From Stenotrophomonas maltophilia (GTDB lineage Bacteria > Pseudomonadota > Gammaproteobacteria > Xanthomonadales > Xanthomonadaceae), in NCBI RefSeq assembly GCF_013464915.1, contig NZ_RAVT01000028.1, forward strand, positions 1 to 64,000: a DNA stretch of 64,000 nt, written 5' to 3'. The notes beneath the pieces were generated by a model that searched no databases, had not been told where the DNA came from, and saw only the letters and a program-made list of their open reading frames with translations. Positions 7,585-15,894 of this stretch are shown piece by piece; position 1 is the stretch's first letter; each line of letters starts with the position of its first letter. The translations under genes and the position numbers were made by a program.

Positions 7585-8906
7585 CCATCACCAGCCAGGA
7601 CTATGCCGCGCTGTCCGATGACGCCTACAAGGATCGCGCGGTCGGCCGGCGCGCGCCGGGCCAGGAAGAGAAAGTCATCCTCAACGGGCACGAGTACAAG
7701 GTACTGCAGCACGTCGACAACCGGCTCAACGGCTATCAGGGCACCATCTACCAGCGCACCGATACCAACGAGATCGTCGTCGCCCACCGCGGCACCGAGC
7801 AGATCGCCCGTGATGCGATCCTCACCGATGGCGGCATGGTGGTGGCGCGGACCAACGTACAGGCACCCGATGCCATCGCACTGACCCGCAGTGCGCTGGA
7901 TATCGCCAAGCAGGACGCCGCATTCGGAGGACGCGCCCCCCAGGTCACCGTCACCGGCCACTCCCTCGGCGGCGCCCTGGCCCAGATCACCTCGCACCAC
8001 TTCAACGTCAAGGGCGAGACCTTCAATGCCTATGGCGCGGTCAGCCTCAGCTACCGCATCCCGGAAGGCGGCAACACCATGATCAACCACGTCATGGCCT
8101 CTGATCCGGTCAGCGCCGCGTCGCCGCATTTCGGCCAGGTCCGCATCTATGCGAAGCCGGATGAGATCAAGACACTCGCCGCAAACGGCTTCAGCAACCA
8201 TCCGATGCGCGCCCTGATCCCGGACAGCCCGCTCATTGCAGCAGGCAGCTCATTCGGTGCGCACAAACTGGGCAACTTCCTCGACCAGGGCTCTGTGCTC
8301 AAGCACCCGGAAACGCAGAAGCTGGCCAAGGACAACGCCAAGATGATCGAGGAGTACCGCGACGACGTGGAATCACTGCGCCGTGGCGTTACCCGTGCAG
8401 CGCGTGGCATCCCGGGCGGCGCCATCGATCTGTACGACCACATCCGCGGCCCGCTGCAGCCTGGTGAACCGGCACGCCGCGAAGCGGAGAAGAACGGCCA
8501 TCACACCAGCATGCTGCGCATGGACGATGCCAACCACCTGGGCAACCCATTGTTCAACGACGCGATCCGTGGCGTGCATGCGCAGGACGTGCGGGTCGGG
8601 CGCGTGCCGGACGTGATGAGCACGCAGCTGGCTGGCAGCCTCGCCGCCGAGATGCATGCCGCTGGCGGCAAGCGGATCGACGAAGTCGTGATGAACGCCG
8701 ATGCCTCGCGAAGCTTCGCGGTGCAGGGCCAGGGCGGCGACCCGGCACACCTGCGCGTGTCAGTGGACACGGCCATGGCGATGAACACGCCGCTGGAGCA
8801 GAGCAGCCAGCGCATCGACCAGCAGGCCGCCGGTCAGCGCCATGCACTTGAGCGTGACCAGCAACTGGAGCAGCAGCAGAACCAGACCCGCAGCATGCAG
8901 GCCTGA
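7581..8906 (+). CDS. X-T4SS effector (X-Tfe): class 3 lipase with C-terminal XVIPCD
   Basis: 441 residues. The N-terminal half is an alpha/beta-hydrolase lipase: VAHRGTE (68-73) provides the oxyanion loop, GHSLGG (126-131) holds the nucleophile Ser128, and D175 in VMASDPVS is the likely acid. From about residue 320 the sequence matches the Xanthomonadales VirD4-interacting protein conserved domain: HTSMLRMDDANHLGNP, later FAVQGQGGDPAHLRVSVD and a Gln-rich tail. XVIPCD is the VirD4 recognition signal for antibacterial effectors. The predicted role is phospholipid hydrolysis in the envelope of recipient bacteria. There is no signal peptide, as expected for T4SS delivery. The start overlaps the upstream lipoprotein gene. 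Confidence 0.9.
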   Translation: MTITSQDYAALSDDAYKDRAVGRRAPGQEEKVILNGHEYKVLQHVDNRLNGYQGTIYQRTDTNEIVVAHRGTEQIARDAILTDGGMVVARTNVQAPDAIALTRSALDIAKQDAAFGGRAPQVTVTGHSLGGALAQITSHHFNVKGETFNAYGAVSLSYRIPEGGNTMINHVMASDPVSAASPHFGQVRIYAKPDEIKTLAANGFSNHPMRALIPDSPLIAAGSSFGAHKLGNFLDQGSVLKHPETQKLAKDNAKMIEEYRDDVESLRRGVTRAARGIPGGAIDLYDHIRGPLQPGEPARREAEKNGHHTSMLRMDDANHLGNPLFNDAIRGVHAQDVRVGRVPDVMSTQLAGSLAAEMHAAGGKRIDEVVMNADASRSFAVQGQGGDPAHLRVSVDTAMAMNTPLEQSSQRIDQQAAGQRHALERDQQLEQQQNQTRSMQA

Positions 8907-8914
8907 TGGACTGT

Positions 8915-8941
8915 GCGGGAGCCGGTCATTCCGGCTCCCGC
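8915..8941. terminator. Bidirectional terminator hairpin
   Basis: A perfect 11-bp stem, GCGGGAGCCGG and CCGGCTCCCGC, with a TCATT loop, sits between the convergent lipase effector gene and the Ala/Pro-rich protein gene. There is no strong U-tract. Confidence 0.7.
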
Positions 8942-8960
8942 TGCACGTCGGCACTCCGGC

Positions 8961-10238
8961 TCAGGGACCGGAGGCAGCCATCGGCGCGGAGGTACCGGCC
9001 GTCACAAACAGATCCGGGCCAGAATCCGGGAAGCCGCCACAGGCCCGATCCCCCGGTGCCACTGGGTCGCAGGGCCACTGGCTGCGCGAAACCTTTTCGC
9101 GCAGCTCGAAGCGATCTCCGGTCCAGACCACGAATGCCAGGTGCTCGCGGTTCCAGTCACTGAACGCACGCGGGCCACCCTTCTGGGCGGTCTCCGGGTA
9201 CTGCACGAACCAGCGCATGGCCGGGCCGTACTGCAGCTTGCTGTGGTCCAGGCTGATCCGGCCTTCGCGCGACAGCTGGCGTGCACGATCGGCCTCCGTC
9301 AACGGCGGCATCGTCGGCATTGCATCGGCGGTCACATCCCGCGGCGCCGCATCCCCGCGGACCTGGTACACACGCTGGGCCACATAGGCCTCGCGGCAAT
9401 CCCCCGCTGGCACGCGCACCGGCTCCGCGCCGTACTCATCGCGGTTGGCGACCCGGTCGCTGCAGGTGAACGGCGCCGACACCAGGTAGAACGTGCTGTC
9501 TGCGTCACGCCCTTCCAGCGAACGCACCCAGATGTCGCCCATCCGCACGATGAAATCAGGGCGCTGGCCGTAGCCCGGCACCGCCTTGAACCAGGCCTTC
9601 TGCTGTACCTCTCGCTCGCGCCAGCCGCTTGGCAGGTGGATATCCTGCGCGGGCAGCGCGACCAGCAGCGCGGCCAGATGCGCCGGCATCGTGCCCTGGC
9701 AGGCGCCAATCAGCAGGTCGCCCTGGGTCGCCAGTCGCCCGGCCAGATCCACCGGGCAGCGGGCACCGAGTGCACGCTCGGTGGCCTGTTCCGGAGGCAA
9801 CGGCACGATGGCCAACGCGGGCGGTGCGGGTGCTACCGCCGGAACGGTTGGCTCGACGGTGGCAGGCGGTGCAGCCACAGGCGCCGCCACTGCGGGCGCA
9901 ACGGGCGCAACCGGCGCAGGCACCAGGTCCGCGGCCGGCGCCGGCTGCGCGCCCACCCCAGGTGCCGCAGGAGGTGTCACGGCAGCCGGTACTTCGGGAG
10001 CCGGCGCCGCGACAACGGCTTCGGCCGCCATGGGTGCTGCAACGGGCGCCGCCCCTGCAGGCGCGTCAACGATCGCCTCGGCGGCGGCGGGCGCCTCCAC
10101 GACGGGCGCCGCTGTCTCCTGAGCCTGTGCCGACGCTGCGGCAAGTCCAAGTGACAGCAGCCAGAGCGGCGGCAGGCGGCGCGCGGATGCACTGCAGCGG
10201 GCAGCAGCGTGCCGGGCATTCGAGGGAACGATTCGCAT
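8961..10238 (-). CDS. Ala/Pro-rich exported protein of unknown function in the T4SS island
   Basis: 425 residues. A signal peptide ends near AAASAQAQ (about residue 40). It is followed by about 110 residues of almost pure Ala/Pro/Val, a flexible spacer or wall-spanning stalk, and a globular C-terminal domain of about 270 residues. The domain begins ALGARCPVDLAGRL and has several cysteines (RCPVD, GACQG, FTCSD, GDCRE, WPCDP, RACGG) that could form disulphides in the periplasm. No family was recognised. The start at 10238 has TAAGGAC upstream. It lies between two X-T4SS effector loci, so a role as an effector partner, immunity factor or accessory envelope protein is plausible but unproven. Confidence 0.8.
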   Translation of the reverse strand: MRIVPSNARHAAARCSASARRLPPLWLLSLGLAAASAQAQETAAPVVEAPAAAEAIVDAPAGAAPVAAPMAAEAVVAAPAPEVPAAVTPPAAPGVGAQPAPAADLVPAPVAPVAPAVAAPVAAPPATVEPTVPAVAPAPPALAIVPLPPEQATERALGARCPVDLAGRLATQGDLLIGACQGTMPAHLAALLVALPAQDIHLPSGWREREVQQKAWFKAVPGYGQRPDFIVRMGDIWVRSLEGRDADSTFYLVSAPFTCSDRVANRDEYGAEPVRVPAGDCREAYVAQRVYQVRGDAAPRDVTADAMPTMPPLTEADRARQLSREGRISLDHSKLQYGPAMRWFVQYPETAQKGGPRAFSDWNREHLAFVVWTGDRFELREKVSRSQWPCDPVAPGDRACGGFPDSGPDLFVTAGTSAPMAASGP

Positions 10239-10335
10239 GTAGTGTCCTTACGTTTGGGTTTCCATGTCGGCGCCACAAGGCGCCACGCGTCGTACGTAAA
10301 AATACCGGCGGCCCCCTGCCCGCCGGCATCAGGTG

Positions 10336-11340
10336 TTACATGGATCGAGAACGCTGCTCCTGCTCGCGGGCGAGCGCGGCCGTCGGATCCTGCTGCGCAA
10401 CACTGGCCGCCAGCTGCTGACTACTCTGCGCCAGTGGCTGCTGTACGGCCTGCTCCCGGTCTACGGACGCACGCAGCATCGCCGGATCACCCAGCGCGCC
10501 CTGCACCGCAAACAGCGTGCGGCCATCGCTGCCGGCCAACAGATGATCGATACGCGACAGGCCGGCCTTCTGCGCGCCCAACGCCAATGCGCCAGCGGTA
10601 TTGTCGAGTTCCTGCGCACTGCGCAGCCCACTCTGCGGTCCCAGCTGCTGCAGATGCCTGCGCGCATCCTCGAACAACGCATTGCCGGGCTCACCGGCAT
10701 GCGACATGTCACGTGCAACGGTCTGCGCCGGCGCACCGACTTCGCCACGATCCAGTCGTGCCATCACGTCCGGCGTCAACTTCTGTTGCCAGACCTCGAA
10801 GCGTTGCCGGCGCGCCTCGATGCCATTGAGCGCGCCATTGAGCGCATGCGTTGCTTCGCGCACGTCCTGGCGCGCCGCCTCCGGCACCCGTGTCTGCCAT
10901 TGCCATACAGCAATACGGCCCGCGTGCTCGGGCTGCGCGGCCAGTTCCGGGTGATTCACCAGGTCCAGATCCAGCGCCTTGCCGGCGCGCTCGTAATTCT
11001 CCTTGCCGACCAACGGCAGATAGCCGCGGCCGTGGTACTTCAGCGCGTCACCAGGCGCGTCGTTGCCCATGCGCCCGCCGTACATCAGCTCGGCCAGGTT
11101 CTCCGGGCGGCCACGCAGCGCTTCCTGGCGGGCGCTCTCCAGCACAGCGTTGCCATTGCGCCACGCAGCCTCCACCGGGATCTGCGAGATTCCCCGGGTG
11201 AAGTTGAAACTCTCGTTGAGCCGGCTCAAGCCGCGCGACTCGTGCCCTGCCTGGGCCATGAAATTGGCCAGTTCAAGCGGGGAGTCGATGCCAGCTTTGG
11301 TCGCCTGCCGCAACAGCTGCGACTCTCTATCGGTCGACAC
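10336..11340 (-). CDS. X-T4SS effector (X-Tfe): GH19-like peptidoglycan hydrolase with XVIPCD
   Basis: 334 residues with no signal peptide. The N-terminal domain is of the GH19 chitinase/lysozyme type: ANFMAQAGHESRGLSRLNESFNFT carries the catalytic Glu pair (E34 and E43), followed by YGGRMGNDAPGDALKYHGRGYLPLVGKENY. From about residue 210 an XVIPCD follows (NALFEDARRHLQQLGPQSG, then TLFAVQGALGDPAMLRASVD) with a Gln-rich tail ending QRSRSM. The X. citri counterpart XAC2609 is a lysozyme-like effector in the same relative position, downstream of virB6. The predicted role is to cleave recipient-cell peptidoglycan. The next gene upstream, on the same strand, is the XAC2610-like protein. Confidence 0.9.
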   Translation of the reverse strand: MSTDRESQLLRQATKAGIDSPLELANFMAQAGHESRGLSRLNESFNFTRGISQIPVEAAWRNGNAVLESARQEALRGRPENLAELMYGGRMGNDAPGDALKYHGRGYLPLVGKENYERAGKALDLDLVNHPELAAQPEHAGRIAVWQWQTRVPEAARQDVREATHALNGALNGIEARRQRFEVWQQKLTPDVMARLDRGEVGAPAQTVARDMSHAGEPGNALFEDARRHLQQLGPQSGLRSAQELDNTAGALALGAQKAGLSRIDHLLAGSDGRTLFAVQGALGDPAMLRASVDREQAVQQPLAQSSQQLAASVAQQDPTAALAREQEQRSRSM

Positions 11341-11397
11341 AGTGCAACTCCTGAATCCTCATCAGCGCGGATTCCCTTCCGCCGGTTGGAGCTTGGC

Positions 11398-11961
11398 TCA
11401 TGGAAGCGACACCTCGGCGACACTGGACGGGTCGAAGTCTTCGAACCGCACCCTGCCCAGTTCCGCCACCGAGTAATCCCGGATGTTGGTCGCTTCGGTC
11501 TCGATATCCACGACCTTGCGTCTCACCCCGTCCACCCAGCAGGCCTTGTCCGCAGGCGCATAGCGGAACCGGTAGGTGCTGCTCCAGCGCTCGCGGCTAC
11601 CGCCGTTGGTGATCACGCTGAAGGTGCCTTCCTCGACCATTGCATACGCAAAAGGGTCGCCGGCCAGGCCACCTCGGGTGGAACACGGCACCAGCTTGTC
11701 GTTGCGCGCGGCCAGCTGCCAACGCCCGCGCCCGTCACCGCGCAGCAACAGCAGTACCCGGTTCGGTCCGTGCTGGCCGGGCACCAGCCCTTCCGGCGTC
11801 GGCTGGTCGATGACCAGCAGCTGATACTCGATGCCATCGCCGTTGAGCTCGCCCCTGACAGCTTCCAGCAGGTTCGCACCGGACGGAACGAATGCCAGGG
11901 CATCGTCCATGTGTGCGCCAACCCTGTCTTCCATCCCCTCCCACTCCTTCAATGTGGTCAT
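11398..11961 (-). CDS. XAC2610-like immunity-type protein without a visible signal peptide
   Basis: 187 residues. The segment RVLLLLRGDGRGRWQLAARN, then DKLVPCSTRGG, GDPF and FSVITNGGSRERWSSTYRFRY matches what is known of the XAC2610 lysozyme-inhibitor/immunity family. Characterised members are periplasmic lipoproteins. Here the N-terminus is hydrophilic (MTTLKEWEGMEDRVGAHMDD) with no hydrophobic core, and the upstream DNA on the same strand encodes no leader in any frame that I can see. GGGAGG lies about 11 bases before the ATG. It is upstream of the GH19 effector gene, separated by 57 bp, so it is the expected immunity partner; its location in the cell is the puzzle. Confidence 0.75.
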   Translation of the reverse strand: MTTLKEWEGMEDRVGAHMDDALAFVPSGANLLEAVRGELNGDGIEYQLLVIDQPTPEGLVPGQHGPNRVLLLLRGDGRGRWQLAARNDKLVPCSTRGGLAGDPFAYAMVEEGTFSVITNGGSRERWSSTYRFRYAPADKACWVDGVRRKVVDIETEATNIRDYSVAELGRVRFEDFDPSSVAEVSLP

Positions 11962-12133
11962 GCCGATGCCCGCCTCCCTGCCCAGCCGGAACGCGTTCCG
12001 GCTTATCCGCGCCTGCGCGGACAGGGATCATAGCCTTGCGTACGGCAAGACCGCGATGATGGCGAGCGTCACCCGATGCAGGGGCTGACAGCGTCCTCAT
12101 TGGACGGAAGAACTCCTGCATTCGGCGGCACTG

Positions 12134-12155
12134 GCGCGTCATTTTCATGACGCGC
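12134..12155. promoter_or_regulatory. Perfect 8-bp inverted repeat
   Basis: GCGCGTCA (12134-12141), TTTTCA loop, TGACGCGC (12148-12155). It sits in the 290-bp gap between a DUF4189 gene and the XAC2610-like gene, both on the minus strand. It has no U-tract on that strand, so an operator is as likely as a terminator. Confidence 0.4.
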
Positions 12156-12251
12156 GGGGAGCTTACCGCGAGGCGTTCTGCCGCGTCGAAGTGCGAGGAA
12201 ATCGAAAAGCGGAATTGATCACAGAAAACGGGGCTTAGCGTGAATGGCGCC

Positions 12252-12776
12252 TTACCTGATGAACAGATCCGCCGTACAGGCCGTTCTGGCGATCCCGCAT
12301 TGACCCTGCGGCAGCTTCTTCCATGCCGCCTTCGCGCTGCATTGCTGCATCGCGACAACGACCGCCCCCTGTTCGGACATGGCGGTGGCGACGCTGGTGG
12401 TTTCAGTGCCCAGACCCGCGTGGGCGACCGCCACGCATTGCGCCTGGAACAGGGTCGCCAACGTACATTCGCCCTTCCCGAACTCCTTGCACTCCTTCAT
12501 GGATGCACGCTTGGCCTTGCCCCGCGATCGCATCGAGTTGCTGATGAAGGTATCGCCGCGGGCATCCATCGCCACGCCGCGCACGGTCTGCGACCAGTTG
12601 GGGCGGTTGTTGTACGGAGAGCCTGAGCTGCTCACCGGAATGGGCGCACAGCCCTGTACACCCTGGCCACCGATGGGATACATGCCCTGCGGGCAGTTGC
12701 CTTCGGCAAGCGCGGTGAACGGCAGCAGGCCTGCAATCAGCAGGCACGGGAGAAAAGCGAGGTGGATTCGTTGCAT
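12252..12776 (-). CDS. DUF4189 secreted protein (first of three)
   Basis: About 174 residues starting MQRIHLAFLPCLLIAG, a signal peptide ending near TALAEG. The mature N-terminus NCPQGMYPIGGQGVQGCAPIP is the hallmark that opens all three DUF4189 proteins here. A core with GVAMDARG, KRASMKECKEFGKGECTL, QCVAVAH and a C-terminal Cys pair follows. Start candidates at 12788 and 12803 are also in frame; 12776 gives the cleanest signal peptide. The function of DUF4189 is unknown. It diverges most from the other two copies. Confidence 0.82.
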   Translation of the reverse strand: MQRIHLAFLPCLLIAGLLPFTALAEGNCPQGMYPIGGQGVQGCAPIPVSSSGSPYNNRPNWSQTVRGVAMDARGDTFISNSMRSRGKAKRASMKECKEFGKGECTLATLFQAQCVAVAHAGLGTETTSVATAMSEQGAVVVAMQQCSAKAAWKKLPQGQCGIARTACTADLFIR

Positions 12777-13169
12777 GGGGAGACCCATTTCTTTGCTGCC
12801 CATTGTGAGAGGCGGGACTGCCTGAGCGGACGATCGTTGCCCGAACATGCCTCCCGGATCGGGAAGGCTTCGCAGAGCAAATGCAGGCCCAAGCTGGCCG
12901 GGCACCTGATCATTGGAGAACTCGGCGATTCCAACCGGAGTGCCCGGCAAGCACCATGCTTGCGTAGTCACGCTGAACGCTCAAGGTCAATCGCGCCAAA
13001 TTGTGAATCAACGCAGGCTTGATCGGAGTACAGCACCCCAGCACAACACATTACTGCCGATCAAATAGACGCCCTTCGCACGAATATCACCTTCACATCA
13101 GCATCTCCAAGCTTGCCTTTGCCTTGGGGAATCAACACGCTCCGGGGACTGGCAGTCAGGGCTCTTTCG
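12777..13169. other. 393-bp gap with no recognised gene
   Basis: The region separates two DUF4189 genes on the minus strand. Open frames exist but lack ribosome-binding sites and protein-like composition. The gap should hold the promoter of the first DUF4189 gene; no clear -35/-10 pair was found. Confidence 0.5.
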
Positions 13170-13700
13170 CTAGAACGCCTCATAGACCGGTTCAGAACAC
13201 GCTGAGTAGGCAACTTTGCATTGCGTTCCAGTCGGATCCACGCAGATCTTTTGTGCCTGCACAATGGCTTCCTTCAAGTCTTGACCGCTCGCAACGCCAC
13301 CACGCGCCCCATTGCCTTGGCTCTGAGGAACTACCCAAGCGGCACACTGGTTTCGGTACGCGATGAGTATTCGGCAATCGCGAGCAGCGTGCATGCCGCA
13401 TCCCTCGAGAGCGACACGCTCCGCATCCTCTTTCGTCGCCCTTCCTGTCGCCACACCTGCCTCGGCCGTACTCGGCGAGGAAGCAATGGCGCCCCACGTC
13501 TTATGCCACTGACCAGCGGGTTCCGGCTCACGGGTGCCTCCCCCTGCCCCAGGAATAGGAGCGCACCCACCCACCCCCTGATCACCGATGGGGTACTGGC
13601 CCGGCGGGCAGCGGCCCTCGGCCACGACAGAATCGATGGGCGCGATGCCCAATAGCAGAAGGAAAAGCCACAGACCTCCAAATAGATTTCCTCTGCTCAT
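13170..13700 (-). CDS. DUF4189 secreted protein (second of three)
   Basis: 176 residues. The start is ATG at 13700 with GGAG about six bases upstream (a GTG at 13706 is an alternative). The signal peptide GGLWLFLLLLGIAPIDSVVA is followed by EGRCPPGQYPIGDQGVGGCA, a short Gly/Pro linker and QWHKTWGAIASS. The DUF4189 core carries paired cysteines (EGCGMHAARDC, QCAAW, KICVDPTGTQC, SACSEP) suggesting disulphides, and the product ends PVYEAF. It is nearly collinear with the third copy. It should be periplasmic or outside the cell; function unknown. Confidence 0.85.
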   Translation of the reverse strand: MSRGNLFGGLWLFLLLLGIAPIDSVVAEGRCPPGQYPIGDQGVGGCAPIPGAGGGTREPEPAGQWHKTWGAIASSPSTAEAGVATGRATKEDAERVALEGCGMHAARDCRILIAYRNQCAAWVVPQSQGNGARGGVASGQDLKEAIVQAQKICVDPTGTQCKVAYSACSEPVYEAF

Positions 13701-14100
13701 TTCCACTCCACCGTCCTTGAAATCATCTGCCGTGTTTCACGCGATATCCAAAGGTCTCTGCGCAGACCTCTCGCAACGCTAGCCTCATAAGCTGATTGCA
13801 ACGACGCCGTAGTTTCCCTGGGCGGGAATCGCTATCAGCCTTGACGAAGGAAGGGCTTGGCACCGTCAGATCGCTGGTTGTGGTAGCTGAAAACGACTCA
13901 CTCAGACCACACTGCTCAACTACTTGCCCTGCGGCGCCTACATCCTTTCCCCAATCGCGTAACGACCAGAAGATTGGCGACCTTTGGCCACAGCCCATAT
14001 TAGAGCAAACAAAAGAAGTGGAGCTGCCCCAGGAAGCACAGAGCTTCTCGATGCCGTAGTGAGTTGCACTGGCCACCAGACCATCAATCCGACCACCGGA
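13701..14100. other. 400-bp gap with possible gene relic
   Basis: It lies between two DUF4189 genes. On the minus strand a 48-codon frame from ATG at 14084 has a hydrophobic segment (PLLLFALIWAVAKG) and stops at 13938. A different minus frame (14076-13723, GTG start) then continues with basic, helix-like sequence (LRRRCNQLMRLALREVCAET). Together they could be one small gene broken by a frameshift, or chance frames in a lower-GC stretch. No good ribosome-binding site was seen. Confidence 0.3.
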
Positions 14101-14640
14101 TCAGAACGACTCATAGACCGGCTTCGTACAGTCCTCATATACGACCTGACAGGCCTTCCCGCCAGTGTCGACGCACGACTGCTGGGCAAACTTCCGTGCC
14201 TCGGCAGAATTCTTGGCGCTGGCAAGACCGGCGCGGGAAGCTCCGTCCTGGCTCTTGGGAACCAACCACGCAACGCACTGGTTCCTATACGAATAAATGA
14301 CCCGGCAATCGGACGCACCGCGCCTGCCGCAGTCTGCCAGGGCCATCTGCTCCGCGTTTTCCTTGCTTAGCCGACCCGTTGCAACACCTGCGTCTGCTGT
14401 TGCATCGGATGACGCAATCGCGCCCCACGTCTTATGCCACTGCCCCGCAGGCTCGGGCTGGCGAGCGGCACCACCAGCACCTGGGATCGGTGCACAGCCG
14501 CCCACACCCTGATCGCCTATCGGATATTGTCCGGGGGGACATCTGCCTTCCGCGCTTGCATTGTGGGGATAGGCAATACCCAAAAAGAGAACAAGACTCA
14601 ATGCAAGCTGACCCACGGTGTGCAATACGGAAAAGCCCAT
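14101..14640 (-). CDS. DUF4189 secreted protein (third of three)
   Basis: 179 residues. The start at 14640 (MGFSVLHTVGQ) is set by GAGGAG directly upstream; the longer open frame is rejected. The signal peptide LALSLVLFLGIAYPHNASA is followed by EGRCPPGQYPIGDQGVGGCA, identical over this stretch to the second copy. QWHKTWGAIASS, DCGRRGASDC, QCVAWLVPKSQ and a terminal PVYESF follow. It lies 37 bp past the virB6 stop on the same strand, so it is probably transcribed with the vir operon. Function unknown; an accessory, inhibitory or immunity role beside the T4SS is possible. Confidence 0.86.
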   Translation of the reverse strand: MGFSVLHTVGQLALSLVLFLGIAYPHNASAEGRCPPGQYPIGDQGVGGCAPIPGAGGAARQPEPAGQWHKTWGAIASSDATADAGVATGRLSKENAEQMALADCGRRGASDCRVIYSYRNQCVAWLVPKSQDGASRAGLASAKNSAEARKFAQQSCVDTGGKACQVVYEDCTKPVYESF

Positions 14641-14677
14641 ACGCTCCTCGAATTCAAAAGATGCCAGCGACGCCACA

Positions 14678-15820
14678 TCAGTCACCGGATGCATTCCCTC
14701 GTGTGCCAGGGGTCTGAACCGGCGCCCCACGGCTACCATCGAGCCGCGGCATTGTTGCGCTGTGCTGTGTTTGACCGTGACTGCCGTCTGCGGAAGGCGC
14801 CGGCGGCGGAGCCGACATGCCCGGCGGACGACCATCAGCACTCGGCGAGGCACTGGCACCACCGCCTATCTGCGAATATGCCATGAAGGTGCCCAGGGTA
14901 CCCTGGAAGAACATCGCTGCCATTGGGGGTGTAGTCAGGATCAACGCGGTGAGGATCAGGCCCATGCCCCCCTGCTGCATTGCCTGGCTGGTCATGCCGT
15001 CGGACATGCTTTCCTTGAGGATGAACTCCTGCACCAGCGCCGTGGTCCAGAAGGTGGCCGCTACACGTACCACCATGTCCAGCGCGATGGAGACCATCGC
15101 TGCAAGTACGGCCATCGAGAACATCGTGCCGATACCGTAGAACAGCCAGCGCTGGAACAGCTGCTTGGTCTGCTCGAACAGCAGGCAGAGGATGAACAAT
15201 GGGCCGAAGCCGATGAACAACGCCATGGCGATTTCATAAAGCATCAGCATTGCACCAGCGGTGATGGCCGGACCTGCGGTGCCCATCCCGATGAAGAACA
15301 GTGCCCGCTTCTTGTCCTCCAGCAGCTCCCCGTCATTCATGATCTGAATGGCGTCGATACTGGAAAGCGCGACCTGCATCCATGCCAGGCTCTTGTCGAT
15401 CTGATCCTCGGGCGATTCGTTCGAGCCCGTCACGACCTTCGTGATTTCTTCCTTGACGTCGTGGGTGAGGAAGCTCTGCAGGTTGGTGCCAAACGCGCCC
15501 ATCGTGGTGGCCGCGCTGACGATCAACGCCGCACGCGCCATATTGGTCACCAGTACCATCATTGAGTCCCGGCTGCGGCCGGTCACGATGCGGAAGCCCT
15601 GCACCAGCACCCACAGGGTCATGAGCGTGAGGGCGATGCCGCCGACCCACTGCATCATTTCCCCCATCATGTCGATGCCAAACTTGTTTATCTTGCTTCG
15701 CAGGAAGTCGAAGATGAACTTGAAGAACACGAAATCCCCGATCGACTGGACACGTGCCACGTGCCCCATCAAATCCTGGAATCCGCCACTGAAATCAAAA
15801 TTGGCAATCGACCTGATCAT
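14678..15820 (-). CDS. virB6: T4SS inner-membrane protein VirB6
   Basis: 380-residue polytopic protein with at least five hydrophobic helices (for example WVGGIALTLMTLWVLVQGF, ALFIGFGPLFILCLLF, GLILTALILTTPPMAAMFF). The conserved VirB6/TrbL core is seen at GPLFILCLLFEQTKQLFQRW. The last 70 residues are a soluble Ser/Pro/Gly-rich tail (GGGASASPSADG onward), typical of Xanthomonadaceae VirB6. It forms the inner-membrane channel part of the secretion complex. It is last in the vir gene order, as in X. citri, 74 bp after virB5. Confidence 0.93.
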   Translation of the reverse strand: MIRSIANFDFSGGFQDLMGHVARVQSIGDFVFFKFIFDFLRSKINKFGIDMMGEMMQWVGGIALTLMTLWVLVQGFRIVTGRSRDSMMVLVTNMARAALIVSAATTMGAFGTNLQSFLTHDVKEEITKVVTGSNESPEDQIDKSLAWMQVALSSIDAIQIMNDGELLEDKKRALFFIGMGTAGPAITAGAMLMLYEIAMALFIGFGPLFILCLLFEQTKQLFQRWLFYGIGTMFSMAVLAAMVSIALDMVVRVAATFWTTALVQEFILKESMSDGMTSQAMQQGGMGLILTALILTTPPMAAMFFQGTLGTFMAYSQIGGGASASPSADGRPPGMSAPPPAPSADGSHGQTQHSATMPRLDGSRGAPVQTPGTRGNASGD

Positions 15821-15894
15821 TTCCGCAATCCCTTGATGTATCCCTACCGGACAACCTCATGGAGCGGGTGCCTATGCACCTGCCCCGAGTGACG

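Noticed and set aside
14618..15565. 315-codon plus-strand frame over virB6 and the third DUF4189 gene
   Set aside because: Shadow frame: His/Gln-rich composition, no ribosome-binding site, and it is opposite intact genes.
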